Of a stretch of 64,000 nucleotides of DNA, positions 53,311-64,000 are shown in pieces (position 1 is the first letter of the stretch; the number at the start of each line of letters is the position of its first letter). Both the position numbers and the translations under genes were made by a program. The stretch comes from Ariolimax columbianus (Eukaryota > Mollusca > Gastropoda > Stylommatophora > Arionidae): contig JAVGWX010000005.1 in assembly GCA_036924085.1 (NCBI GenBank), positions 80,368,666-80,432,665 on the forward strand, given 5' to 3'. Under the pieces are notes generated by a model, which worked only from the letters and a program-made list of their open reading frames with translations, was not told the origin of the DNA and did no database searches.

Positions 53311-54720
53311 GTTTCTTTTGACTGAATGTCTTGGGATATTGTGAAGTCGATACATTTATAAATTTCTTTAAAATGTTCTCCCCATCTCTTCGTCTGCTCA
53401 TTTATGCTGCTAATAAAATTTCCTTCCTTAAAGCCATTTACTTGCTTATATTTTCCTGTTTCTCTGTGCTGTTGTTGTACAGGTCTTTCACATTTCCTTT
53501 TGCTTCAGTTTTCTTTGCCTCTCTTGCCAACTCATCAATATGTTGTCTTTCATTTTGTCTGGTGCTCTTTCTTATTTCATTGTTAGATTTAGTGTATGAA
53601 ACATGGTTTTAGTACTCCTGGTTTTGCTTCTGTTCAAATCTGTGTTCATTTTTCTTTCATTTATTTTTGCCATAGTTTCTGTTGTTATCAATGCTGTATT
53701 TAGGTGTGCTCTTTTCCCCATAGCTTCTCCAAAAGTCATGTTCCATATATGTGTAAGCTGTTGCCAGAGCTCTTCTATTCTCTCTGTTTCTTCTGATTGT
53801 TGTAACACATGTCGTTTTTGATGTCGTGATTTATCTTATATGTCCTTGTACCTGAGAAATCCTGCATTGAACTGTTGTGTGTTGTTGCATACCTTGTAAG
53901 TTAAATATTTTTTTTGGCTATCAAAGATGGTGCCCTGATTCCACATCTGCTTCTCTTCATACTTTTACAATGTGTAGTGATGATCTGAACTTTTTTTTTA
54001 ATACATATATAGTCAATCTAGTTTTCTGTCCTGTGATCTGATGACATTCATCTTACTTTGTGTATTCTTTTATGTGAAAACATGCAGCCACCAATTACCA
54101 GTTCATTTAAAGCACAAAAGTCCACATGCACATTTCTATTTACATTTTTATTCCCGATTTCATGTTTCGCATGATCTCTTCAAAGCAAAAATTATAATTC
54201 CCAATTTTAGCGTTTAGGTCACCCTTCACGGTGATAACGTCTTTCCTTTTCCTTTTATTATTCATGGTTCTTTGAAGAAGTCTTGTTCTTTCACTGAGTC
54301 TTCTTGGTCATCGCCTGGTGAACCATAATGCTTGATAATGTTTATTTTTATCTCTTTTTTGAAAGTAGCTATTATTATTCTAGGAATTATTATTCCTAAT
54401 GCCTCCAATTCTATAAGTACATTTTGTACATCTTTTGTCTGCACTTTCACTATGGTTGGAGCCTTCTTCAGAATGCCCTGAGGACAGTAGCATTTTCTTT
54501 GTGCTAAGTTGTATCCTCTCTCCCTTTCTACCTTGTTTCTGCCAGTCCTAGGATATCAATTCTGTAGTTCTTCATTTCCGCTGTCATCTGTGCACTGTTT
54601 TGTACATTGAATTAACATTCCAGCTACCAAACTTAGATGTTCCTCTGGAAAACAGGCCAAAGCAATGTAGAATCTTTAAAACTTTCTGTGCATCTCGCCA
54701 TTTGCTCTCTTGGCAGAGGA
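53311..54720 (-). mobile_element. RTE-like LINE relic, endonuclease to linker
   Basis: On the minus strand: MTAEMKNYRIDILGLAETR (rc about 54530-54590), a VIITVKGD-like piece near GDxNAKLG, several broken frames, then an open frame (53808-53572) with ETERIEELWQQLTHIWNMTFGE. This linker stretch precedes RT in RTE-like elements. An RWGEHFKEI-like block lies near 53385. No intact domain. Confidence 0.65.
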
Positions 54721-54768
54721 CCTGCTTCTTGAGATTCATTAGTTGAGTTGAGAATATTTCTTCTTAGT

Positions 54769-54882
54769 TGACTTGTCCATAATTGTTGGTTTTTGTGGTT
54801 TACAGTTTCTGCAGAATGAGGTAGCTGACTTGTCCATAATTGTTGGTTTTTGTGGTTTACAGTTTCTGCAGAATGAGGTAGC
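54769..54882. repeat. 57-bp tandem duplication
   Basis: The unit starting tgacttgtccataattgttg and ending gcagaatgaggtagc is repeated exactly once, head to tail, at 57-bp spacing. No base differences were seen between the copies. Confidence 0.9.
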
Positions 54883-54889
54883 TGACCCC

Positions 54890-55054
54890 ATACTTAACCC
54901 TCCTTAGTCACCTCATGTGATATGTTGGGTAGGTTGATAGTGTTACTATTCCCCTTTTGGGCCCAGAAAAAAAAACACTGATGAAAATAATATAGTGTAT
55001 ATAATATAGTATAGGTAAAGATAGAGGAAGTCTTAGAAATTTAATTGTGCAAGC
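54890..55054. other. Non-coding stretch
   Basis: AT-rich; nothing recognised. Confidence 0.35.
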
Positions 55055-55190
55055 CCTGTATCCTAAAATCGGGTACCCATTTTTCTGCTAGCTAGACTTA
55101 AATGTGTCACTATCAGGAAGCGAACCCAGTACATTTGCAGTGAGAAGCAAGCATTATAACCGCTCCGACGTTCACCGTAGTTGTGTCAGA
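55055..55190 (-). mobile_element. tRNA-derived SINE, family A
   Basis: On the minus strand: a head with agcggttataatgc (A-box region, rc about 55150-55163), B-box gggttcgcttcc (rc 55120-55131), then the family's aatgggtaccc body (rc about 55073-55083) and the start of the 3' domain. Confidence 0.7.
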
Positions 55191-55795
55191 AGTGTTAAAT
55201 ACTTGATGATATTGTTTATCACTGGTATTGTGAAAATAAATCAAGGCTGCGATGGTGCTGAAAGTCAATAGGTAAACATATATGAGAAATAAAACAGGAA
55301 AAAAAGCAAAATGAAGTCCTTGTCACTCACTTCCTAGTGATGGCTGCCAATCCAAACCACAATGTATCATTTTTGTACATCTTGTCTTGTTTTTTTTTGT
55401 GTGTGATTTGTTGTATTTGCTTGTTCTTTGTCATCAACGAAGGTCTTGTGGCCATAACATGGGTTTCTGTTTTGCTTTGAGCCATTACTTATATACGTTT
55501 TTTTCCGTAATGCAAATTTGTTGTTGTTTTTCTTATTTGAGAATAGACGTCATTATATAAAAAAATTCACATAAAAAATGGCCAAGCTGGATTATTTATG
55601 TGCAATTTAATACTATATGTGTATGAAGTATGTTGTGTTTGGTGAGAGATATTAATTGATTCACTAACAGCCATCATTTTTTAATAGTAACAACAGGTGT
55701 GTGTCCACTATTCACTTAAGTGGTACTTAGTCCTGAAAGAGGAACAAAGACTAGATGCCTTCTTGTCACCGCATCTTGGATGTTTACACAGTCAG
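55191..55795. other. Non-coding stretch, no gene seen
   Basis: AT-rich; nothing recognised. Confidence 0.35.
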
Positions 55796-55796
55796 A

Positions 55797-55850
55797 CAAA
55801 TTTCAGTGATGAACTCAACCGTTGTTTAGAGCTCCTGCTTAGCTCCGTAA
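55797..55850 (+). repeat. Dispersed repeat shared with 23520-23575
   Basis: aatttcagtgatgaactcaa, ccgttgttta and gagctcctgcttagctcc match the block at 23525-23575 in the same orientation with about ten differences. Confidence 0.55.
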
Positions 55851-56050
55851 AGTTATGAGTTTAGTGTTGTATCATTGGTCCAATGTATCTTCATTAACTG
55901 ACCATACAAGGACCAAATCAAAGTATGTGATTTCAATGTCTTCTTGTTCACAATCTCTATCCAATTTTGCAAGCAGATCTGTCTTCTCATTCCTCGGTAC
56001 GCCACAATGAGACGGTAGCCACTGAAGTATAGTTTGCTTTCTGGCATCTG
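55850..56050 (-). mobile_element. LINE RNase H remnant
   Basis: A minus-strand frame reads TILQWLPSHCGVPRNEKTDLL followed by AK (rc about 55975-56040), the last conserved RNase H block. It is a small fragment of an RNase H-bearing LINE, distinct in sequence from the copies listed above. Confidence 0.65.
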
Positions 56051-56124
56051 TCTTGCTTTGCTCAGTCCTCAGCTATGGGAGTTTGTTGCCCTTGAGAGTT
56101 TATGTCTTAATAGACTACCCGGGA

Positions 56125-56365
56125 GAATTATTCTTCTTTGTCGTTCTTGCTCAAATCCCCGCTACCAAGCCCTGAAAAGGGCTTTGCAAGTAGCAGGATG
56201 TTGTCCAGAGAACGGAATATGTTTTGTTGTTTAAGGCTTGAACCTTTCTGTTCGACATATCTGACTTCAGCAGGCATTTTTGGATACCAGGTTAGTCTTC
56301 CCTCTTCGATCCCATCTCTTTAGACAGTTGCAGCCTGTTATCCTGGGTGGATTGAGCGTGAGGCT
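56125..56365 (-). mobile_element. (GAA)n-tailed SINE-like element
   Basis: On the plus strand: attattcttctttgtcg, then ccgctaccaagccctgaaaa, gtccagagaacggaat, gataccaggttag and cagcctgttatcctgg. The same order occurs in the 38853-39213 copy. It is diverged, with no target duplication found. Confidence 0.65.
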
Positions 56366-56609
56366 AGTTACCTAATTATACAGAAACTAAGCCACAAAAA
56401 CTTCAACAAATATGAACCAATCAACTCAACCATTCCAGGACATAAGCAGGTCCTCTGTTAAGAAAGATGGGGACATGAACATTTAGCGTTTTTGTTGAAG
56501 ATGGATGAATGGGATCGATTATGTTGTAAAAGATGACATAAAAGTGTTGGGCATGGAGCTGGCTACCCTGTCCTGCAGAAAGTATAGGCCACAGACAGGA
56601 AAGAAATAC
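56366..56609. other. Non-coding stretch
   Basis: Nothing recognised. Confidence 0.3.
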
Positions 56610-57560
56610 CCTACACCCCATGTAGGGAGAGGAGAGTTATGAAAAATGTTTTTGTTGTTATGTTCACCATCCACTCATGCAATTGCCAGCCCTTGTTTAC
56701 TATCCGAAGGAAGGATTTAGAGTAATAAACTACTATGACCCTCATTAAAGAGGTCTCAGATAACCACCTTAAAGCAGACACCACTGCAGCAATCTCCATT
56801 TGTCATACTTAAGGTTTACGTCATGTTTGCTCCGCTCAGCAACGACCTTACCTCTCACTCAAGCAGATAAGTCCGAAATGGATTTCTAACCACAATAAGA
56901 TTTTATTCATACATCCATTTATAAATGAAAGGATCATTATCCAGATTATTAGCACTTATCAGATGTATAACCTCGAGTTCCGCTTGCCCATTGCATCAAT
57001 CTCTGCATTCCTTGCCCAGAGTGATGATGACTCGGTGGTAGACTATCATTGTATCTCCAGTGTGGATCCATTATTTGGTTTTGGACCCTACTGTGGTCAT
57101 CAGACAATGATACTCTTTGCCTGAGCCATCCCCGGCATCCTTCTCTTCATTCTTGTTCCCTTAATTTATGCAGTGTTGATGTACAGTGAGTGTCTCTTGA
57201 CTGCAGTTACTTGCATGCAGGCTTCAGCCTGGGTCAGTGCATATCTAGATTTTACATACATAAATCCAAGCATGCATCTCATCATCACAATGGAAGTATC
57301 TCTGATGCAACCAAGGACCAGTCACATTCCTTCATTCTGGATGCGCTCGAACCATTCACAGTAACATGTAATAATGCCTGGCTCTGTTTAAATCAGCCCA
57401 GCTACTCTTGTTATTATTGTATTTGGTTCACTTGCCATGTCCTCTAACTTTCTACTTACCATTGTAAAAGATATTTCTTTCAAACAGAAGGTGTTGCAGC
57501 ATGTGTACCTCCTTATCACTATGTTTACATCTATCTGTTCCTGTTGAAAAGAAAAGGACT
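56610..57560 (-). mobile_element. I-like LINE relic, second family
   Basis: On the minus strand: ERIQNEGM and LVLGCIRDTS (rc about 57300-57350), RVIITLGKECRD and CNGQAELEV (rc about 56960-57040), then an open frame with MEIAAVVSALRWLSETSLMR (56799 downward). All blocks recur in the same order at 19734-20500. Its RNase H start is damaged by frame breaks. Confidence 0.7.
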
Positions 57561-58230
57561 ACTGAAACCATCTAAGTATGTCGTAATAATACAGATTATT
57601 GATCACATATCCTCCTATACTGGCAGATCCTCATACTCGTCTTATTCACCTGAGTTAGTTTCTTTTACCAATAATACTAATATGGAAGAAAACAAGTTGT
57701 GAAACATACATGCAGAGGTGTATCTCCACCAAGTCGTGCAGGAAAAAATGTACGCGAAAATACAAAGACGGAAAACCAATTGTGGAACCTCAGCTGAGCA
57801 AGGCTCAATTTAGATTTCGAACGGGAATGAAATATGCATATGTTATTCACTTTACGTCACTTTAGTAAAAGAACGAACGAAAAATATATCGAAGTTGTGG
57901 CGGTACTGGCGGCAAAAACGAAATAATTATTCACTGTACTGTAAATATATTGTTTGGTTATCGCACTTGGATAGAAACAAAACGAAACAAATAAAAGAAC
58001 AAAAGAATATGACAAGCTCCTAAACACATCATTGATGAACCGTGAGAATACTCCCCCGAAAGTAGAGGGAGAGAAAAGTCATGAATTTCTTAGACGAAAT
58101 GTTAACTCAGGCAGACAATGGGGAAAGAAAAGCCCGGCAGGAAAATCTGAAATATATTCTGGACCTGACCATCTGGTAAAAGGCTTATGAAAACCTAACA
58201 ACTGAGGTGGACGTGGGATATATTCTCTGA
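57561..58230. other. Non-coding stretch, no gene seen
   Basis: AT-rich; nothing recognised. Confidence 0.35.
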
Positions 58231-58231
58231 A

Positions 58232-58335
58232 TAGTTGAACATCGCAAGCGAAGATGGCGATATCGTCAGACATGTGTGTTCAGATATAACTGTAAATGAC
58301 TATACAGTCCGATATGAGCGCGACAGATTCTACCA
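58232..58335. repeat. Copy of the unknown repeat at 51455-51700
   Basis: agttgaacatcgcaagcgaa, gatggcgatatcgtcagac, and later taccacacatgaggcacac match both copies near 51.5 kb. Confidence 0.55.
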
Positions 58336-58527
58336 CACATGAGGCACACGTAGTGGAGAAATAAAAGACATTCGGACGTTGCGTATCATCTAAGGTTCTT
58401 CGTCGATGCGAGCACCATTGTATGATGGCAGCGCACCCGTCTTGGCGGTTTGGGGCAAGTAGCGTCCAGGAGGTCGTCGTAATGAAGATACTGCTGATAT
58501 ATATTTTCAAATAGTCTTTTTAACGCT

Positions 58528-58956
58528 TTGTATGTCTCTCTCACACACCCTTTTCAACGAGCGCTTGCGTGTCCTGAGCTCACCATACAACAGCTGCTTA
58601 GAGAGGCCCTCATCGAACATATGAACAATATGCCAGTCCGTTTGATGTGTGCTCTCTGCAGCAGCGTGTGGATGTCTGACAGATGTGTCCTGGTAAGGAG
58701 AGCTGCCGCCTTAGGTCGAGATAGAGTACAGTATTGCCACATCAGGCAGCTGGATACTGCAGATATTGGAGGTGTGGGGAAGGAGTTGACTACCCCAATA
58801 GAAAAGGCACCAGTGCATGAGAACTCGTTCCATAATTATCTGCGTCCCCTAAGTAAGCCTGGCAAGGATTTCCAGTTCTCAGTAGCTATCTACCCAACAG
58901 AGCTTCCTATCAAACTGAGCGGGGCTTGGATGAGGCAGACATCTTCACATGCCTAA
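58528..58956 (+). other. Unrecognised 142-codon open frame
   Basis: I do not recognise it. The frame has a mixed composition and several Cys (LMCALCSSVWMSDRCVL) but no known domain, signal peptide or membrane segment. It stops shortly before a LINE 3' relic, so it could be part of a transposon. It is longer than neighbouring chance frames, which is the only reason to keep it. Confidence 0.25.
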
Positions 58957-59059
58957 TGAGTACATGAACAATAGCACGAAAAAGTTGCAAACGAAAGCTT
59001 ATGTGAGAGAACAGGACAAAGACAAGTGGAACAGGAAATCTTAGCAAAAAATGTGGCAC

Positions 59060-59310
59060 CGAAATGGCAAAGGTCTCAATTTAGTATCGCCGGGCAATCT
59101 TTTTCACGGAACCCGCAGGGAAAAACAGACAAAGGAAGGCCGAAGAACACAAGAAGAAGAGACCTATAGGCCGATACGGAAATAAATATGGACATGCTGG
59201 AAAGAACTAGAGAAATAAGCACGGAACCGGTCTGCTTGGAGAAGGTTGGTAGACTTAAGGTTTGCCCATGTACCCAAAGCCGATAAGGGCGAAGATGAAG
59301 AAGAAAAAGT
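59060..59310 (+). mobile_element. LINE 3' relic
   Basis: Frames read KGRRRTQEEETYRPI and DMLERTREI, then a VCLEKVGRL block, resembling the C-terminal end (RGRP..., ELER.AQDR..W) of RTE-like LINEs. A gatgaagaagaaaaag stretch ends it. Confidence 0.45.
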
Positions 59311-59439
59311 AGATGAACTATGTCGTAAAGGCTGAATTTCCAGACATTACATTAGATGGGTATGTCATTTACAGGTATCACAGGTTGAGATACACCGAAG
59401 TAACAATTGATCGCATTCTTAATCTATCATATAGGTAAG

Positions 59440-60130
59440 GTACCACATCGACAATCATATAAAGATGCAAGCGATGGCTTGGAGCACTAAGGGAAAAGTA
59501 CATTTACAAACTTCGGACAGCGACTGCTTTTCATTTTCTATTGTCAATTAGTTCTACCAGTTGCCGACTACCGACTGTGCATCCTCACACTATCTATAAA
59601 TTCTAAATCACAACGTAGAAGATTTGAATGCATCCATAATGAAGGAATGCGACTGTCTTTTTATTTTGCACTAGAGATACTTTGATTATAAAGATGAGAT
59701 ACATTCTAAGACTTCTGGCTTTGACATGCAGGCATGAATGACGCAGATCAATATCTATATGCGATTTACCGGAGAAAATAGATACCCAACTAAACTTAAA
59801 AGCTTAACTTAATTTCATTTTACTGATTTAGAAGGCTCTACAGATTCTGCAAAACTAGTTTATTCCAAAAAAGCATATTAGACAACAAGCGAACAACAAT
59901 CACAAGAATGATGTCGCGAATGGCACAGGGATAGAGAAGGATAGGACAGGTAACTACAGTCGAGGCAAGTCAAAGGAGAGGAATGTGTCCAGACTAATGA
60001 TAGAGAGACAGATTGTCACATAGTCATCATTAGAGGTATTAAAGACAAAGGCCTGCAAAGAGCAGTGCAACGGGAAAGCAGAGCTTGAGGCTAACCAGCT
60101 GATAAGTACCAACGTACAGGATCAAAGAAG
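59440..60130 (+). mobile_element. I-like LINE relic, second family
   Basis: LCILTLSINSKSQRRRFECIHNEGMRL-like sequence (59575-59655, read in pieces) and later gcaacgggaaagcagagctt (60068-60087) match the copies at 19734-20250 and 56960-57350. It is interrupted near 59800 by a short CR1-like end. No intact frame. Confidence 0.6.
59800..59865 (-). mobile_element. Short CR1-like LINE 3' end
   Basis: Plus-strand cttaacttaatttcatttta, then ctgatttagaaggctctac and agattctgcaaaactagtt, is the reverse complement of a diverged CR1-like 3' UTR and TTAAG tail. Confidence 0.55.
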
Positions 60131-60149
60131 TCCTAAGATAAGAAACACT

Positions 60150-61560
60150 AGCAGTTCATGTCACCAAGTAGTATCCTTGCAAGGCTGGGCAGAAAAACGT
60201 GAATTTGTCTACGACATTCAGCGTCTGCCAGCTGACGACTGTAGTCTTTAGTTTTGTATACGGCATGCCTGGTGCTGGTTGGTACATGACCTGTTTTCTC
60301 GACATTTAAGGTCAGACCAAAATTGTCGAATGCAGCAGAGAACCGGTCCATTCCCACCTGCATGTTAAATTCTCAATTGCTATTCAGAGCGCAGTCGTCA
60401 GCAAATACAAGTTCTCTGATTATGTCGCCATCCACTTTGGTGTTGGCCTTAATTCTTCTGGGATTGAGTAGCTTGCCGTCCGTGCGGTACTTTATTGGGA
60501 TGCCAAGCTCCAGTAATCTGAAGGCGTCTGTCATCGTGACCGCAAATGATTAGACATTAGGAAGTATTTTTTAGCCAGAGAGTTGTGAATGCTTGGAATG
60601 CATTGCCAAGGGGGGTGGTGGAGGCTGGGACGGTTAATGCATTTAAGAATAGATTGGATGAGTACAGCTTCTAGAGCAAGGTGATGTAAATGAAACTGGT
60701 TGTATACAGACTCTGCAGAGTCTTTTAAACCAGTATAAAGACGTTAAGTTAAGTTAAGTTAAGTCAAACATCATGCTGAACAGGGTCGGAGCGAGTGCAT
60801 ATCCTTGTTTTACTCCGTTTGTTACGTTTTAGATAATACTCCACTGTCCAGTACATTAGCATACATGCCTTCATATAGCTGCTTCACCATAATTATGAAC
60901 TTATTAGGGCAGCCAAACTTAGACATAATCATCCACAGCCCTTCTCTGTTTACTGTATCAAATGCCTTTGACAAATCGCGAAATGTGGTGTACATGGCCT
61001 TTTTTGTATTCCCGACACGTCTCTTGTAATTGACGAGCGGCAAAGATCATGTTCACTGTTCTTCTTCTGGTTCTTAATCCACATTGTCTTTATTGGAGGT
61101 TGAGGCTTTGTTCTAGTTGTTTGTTGAGCCTGTTGAGCAGTAAGCGCTCTAGGATCGTGCCTGCTACGGAGAGTAGCGCTATTCTACCATGATTGCCGCA
61201 TTCCTGCCAGTTGCCTTTTCGCTTGTTTATGTGAACGATTGAGGCGTCCTTCAGATCCTACGTAATTATTCCTTCAGCCCACATGTTGCAGAAGAGTTCA
61301 GTGATTTTTCTGGTGAAGGATGGACCATCTGTCATCTGGTATTGCATCATCTCATGGAGCTCATTCTATAGATAGTGCACTGATTGACCTGTCTACTTTT
61401 TCCTCAGTGATGAGTTCATCCAGCGCAAGGTTCAATTTCACTTGCGGAATTCGTTGGATGGCCTCCTCATTTATGGACGATGTGTGGTTTAGTATTTTGC
61501 AGCAGTGGTCCGCCCATCTGTCTATGATCTTAACTTTATCAGATGTATGAAAATGTTATA
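60150..61560 (-). mobile_element. LINE RT relic (third APE type), interrupted
   Basis: On the minus strand: IIDRWADHCCKIL (rc about 61505-61545), FRDLSKAFDTVNREGLW with the first catalytic Asp (rc about 60935-60985), TNGVKQGYALAPTLFSMMFD (rc about 60770-60830), then, after a plus-strand CR1-like insertion, MTDAFRLLELGIP, ELVFADDCALN with the catalytic FADD (rc about 60377-60412), and MDRFSAAFDNFGLTL. Stops and shifts separate the pieces. The same LINE type appears in the opposite orientation at 62540-64000. Confidence 0.75.
60553..60768 (+). mobile_element. CR1-like LINE 3' end insertion
   Basis: About 215 bp: the end of the CR1-like ORF (agacattaggaagtattttt), the agctt...gagcaaggtgatgtaaatg segment, ggttgtatacagactctgca, and a ttaagttaagttaagttaag tail. 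It is 5' truncated and splits the minus-strand LINE exactly between its GVKQG and FADD regions. It is one of the less diverged tails. Confidence 0.85.
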
Positions 61561-62539
61561 TCGGGATGTATGCAAAGATGGCGCCGTAACCGGCTACGGG
61601 TCTACATTACTCTCCTGTTTTGTTTCATTTTGGATGCCGCCAGACCACGGATTTGCCTGGAATTCACACTGATCAACGATTTACACTTGTGTTCACGGAA
61701 ACATGTTGTTGTTTTCTACCTGGACTGGTTAATTCGTTCGTTTTTTTGTGTGTGATTTCTTGATATCATTGAATGGACATCATCTATATGAATAGTACTA
61801 CGCTTAAACCTGTGTCGTATTTCACGGATTAGTTTACGGTCAGGATGGCACCGGGCGTGACAGCAGTCGATTTCTCTCTTGAAGAAACGATGTTTTGTTT
61901 GTGTTTTCTTTGACAACTCTCGGACTACTAACGTGATTCCTGGATATAATTGTGCCGACATGTGAATTAAGTATACTAATATGAACAAAGTGATGCACCG
62001 AAGTATATAACAGTAGTTTGTTGTTGCGTGGCCCAGACAACAAAGCGTGAACAATGTATCTCGACAGTACTCCAAACCAGAGCTCATAACGCTACGATCA
62101 GGACACTACATCTCTTCAAACTCAGATCTACATCGCATGCGGGAGCTGAGAGTACACTTAACCGAGGCAGCATCGGAACTAACAAGTAAACAATAAATTC
62201 ACAAAACCTGGAGAAAGATATGTGGAAGAAGAAAACAGAAACAAATACACACTGGAACAAACACCTCAATACCCCAGCGATAACAGAGAAGAAAAGGGCA
62301 ACCGAGAAAATGAGATACACACTGACACCATATTGTTTGCAACCGAACATTTCACTAGAAGTCTTGACAATGTCTTGCCTCTAGAACACGTTGGGTTCGG
62401 GTGAGAGTGAGGACGATCATGCGCACATCTCCCTCACTATAAACAAATTGCGCAACTCACGACAACACCCTACAGATCACACCCTGATCAACAAATCGCA
62501 ATTGGCAGGGGTCCCAAACTACAGCGTCGGAACGGGCAG
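61561..62539. other. Unassigned, possible 5' region of the next LINE
   Basis: Contains aagatggcgccgtaac at 61575-61590, reminiscent of the 5' ends of some LINEs. Otherwise no motif. The 123-codon minus frame (61716-62087) and the 88-codon minus frame (62084-62350) show no known domain. I infer 5' UTR or ORF1 remnant of the element that follows, with low confidence. Confidence 0.3.
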
Positions 62540-64000
62540 AAAACAATCACGAAAACTAATCATAAGGCTTGCAACATGGAAATGGAACAGACCCTAACAA
62601 CGTACATCACTGATCGCCAGCGAACTGGCTAGATACAACATTTACATAGCCGCTCTGGGCGAGACACGACAGACAGAACACAGAGGAAGGGGCTTGGTAT
62701 ATTTCCGTCTGGAGCGGCCGAAGCAAACAAGGACGGTGTGAAGCTGTAGTTGGCTTTGCCATCAAGACCAACATGGTCTACAAGCTCACGAGCATACCCA
62801 AGGAGGTCAATGACCGCCTCATTACACTGCGTCTCCCTAAAATAAAAGAATGTTTTGTCACACTTATCAGTGCATACGCACCCACAATGACAAACCCCGA
62901 CTAGACCAAATATAAGTTTTATGAGGACATTGAGGTGATCATCGCTACAATCCCCAAATCTGACAAAGGGGTCATCCTCGGAGATTTTAAGGCTAGGGTC
63001 GGCAAAGACCACACAACCTGGTAAGGGGCCATTGGCAGACATGCGATCGGAAAATGCAATAGTAGCGGACTGCTTCTTCTAAAGACATGTGCCGCAAATG
63101 AATTACTCATTACAAACAAAGCAGATTTCTGACGCCCGATCCGAAATAGAACCACGTGGATGCATCCAAGATTCCGCCACTGGCACCTCGTTGACTACAT
63201 TATCATTATATATAAGGATATCAGGGATGCTAAGGTAACGAAGAGCACGTGTGGTGCAGAATGCTGCACCAACTATCGACTTGTCATTGCCAAGCTAAAC
63301 TTCAAAATCCAGATCCCAAGATGCGCCCCCATGGAAAGAAACGAGGACAGAACAGTCACACCCTTGCACAACTTTCACACGCGCCCTCATGGTGAGGCCC
63401 TTCCATTGCACTTTGGTTGGGCTAGCTTCTGAGGGCGCACAAGCCTAGCATAGGTACATACAGACGCACACATTCATCCAAGCACTGGTTTATGCGTCCT
63501 GATATCGTCCAATGGACTACGGTCTGGGGTGGAAAATGCGCGCCTCCGCCAGTAGAAACTAGTGAGGCAAACATCTAAGCAAAAAAAAAAAAAAGGGAAA
63601 GAAACCACAAAGAAGGCTAAATGTCGCTCACTTGAAATGCGAAGAACCAAGAGAAGCGGCTTCTATGAAGAATTTGAGGGCAGACTATCTGAGCTTCGGT
63701 TTGTAAAGAGTGACATCGTACAGAACTGGGCATCCATGAGAAACACCCTCTGCAATACAGCAGTTAATTGGCCCACTCACGCGGAAGCATTAGGACTGGT
63801 TTGATGAAAACGATCTGGAAATCTAGGGCCTTCTCAATGCAAAACATGAAGCGCACATAGAACTCCAAAGGGACACACCATCTCCTTCAGCAAAGCGGCC
63901 TTTAGTGATGCTCGCAAAACTATCCAGACCAGGCTTAGAGAGATGCAAGACTCCTGGCTCAGTAAAAGAGCTGACGAACTCAAGATGTTCATCAACCGAT
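62540..64000 (+). mobile_element. LINE endonuclease and linker, continues past window edge
   Basis: Frame pieces read LATWKWNRP, LARYNIYIAALGETRQTE (62620-62675) with the catalytic Glu, an SAYAPTMTNPD-like stretch (62870-62900), a VILGDFKARVGKD-like block (62972-63010) where GDFN is expected, TWMHPRFRHWHLVDYI (63152-63200), and CTNYRLVIAKLN in place of the usual TDHRL block. An open frame at 63562-63804 continues as a linker (FYEEFEGRLSEL). The last bases show AAFSDARKTIQTRL and MQDSWLSKRADEL, the lead-in to RT. Numerous stops and frameshifts show decay. RT would lie beyond 64000. Confidence 0.8.

Noticed and set aside
1..64000. Retroviral or LTR elements, integrated virus, or a bacterial-type defence system
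   Set aside because: All RT domains seen are LINE type (APE endonuclease upstream, no protease, integrase or LTR pairs). No defence-type gene cluster was recognised.

Overview
The window looks like nuclear DNA of an animal, AT-rich and crowded with retrotransposons. The main signs are a eukaryotic 18S/28S rDNA remnant, a C2H2 zinc-finger gene with a long terminal exon and clear GT-AG introns, several clades of APE-type LINEs, tRNA-derived SINEs, and many micro- and minisatellites. The mix (CR1-like, RTE-like and I-like LINEs, GTAT microsatellites, the zinc-finger gene) suggests a lophotrochozoan, probably a mollusc. That taxonomic guess is an inference and is weak.

Layout. 0-9 kb: LINE relics, two coding-looking minisatellites, and a nested block in which a fairly complete RTE-type LINE (minus, 4510-7760) and a SINE split an older plus-strand RTE-like relic. 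9-15 kb: mostly non-coding, with one convincing exon of a secreted Trp/Glu-rich repeat protein (11439-11909, signal peptide, strong splice donor), a LINE 3' relic, SINEs and satellites. 15.3-18.3 kb: a minus-strand, internally deleted rDNA unit in which the 5' two thirds of 18S is joined to the 3' end of 28S, with the junction tandemly repeated. 18.3-23.4 kb: microsatellites, a long AC-rich array and RNase H-bearing LINE relics. 23.5-35.6 kb: CR1-like LINEs with a TTAAG tail, I-like LINEs with a (GAA)n tail, and other LINE relics, repeatedly nested. 35.6-38.8 kb: largely empty.

40.4-47.3 kb holds the best host gene: two short exons (40392-40457, 41949-42072) and a terminal exon with nine C2H2 fingers (46026-47248). 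Splice phases fit exactly (0-0, 0-1, 1-stop). A 3.1 kb I-like LINE with a perfect 14-bp target-site duplication sits in the last intron in sense orientation. 47.5-64 kb is again LINE relics, (GAA)n-tailed short repeats and tRNA-derived SINEs, ending in a LINE endonuclease/linker region that runs off the right edge.

The genes do not form an operon or pathway. What ties the window together is a history of transposition: one LINE family left at least three copies with recognisable target-site duplications, and short elements share its 3' end and tail, suggesting they were mobilised by it. I found no bacterial-type system, CRISPR array or virus. All identifications are by eye from conserved motifs; no database search was possible.
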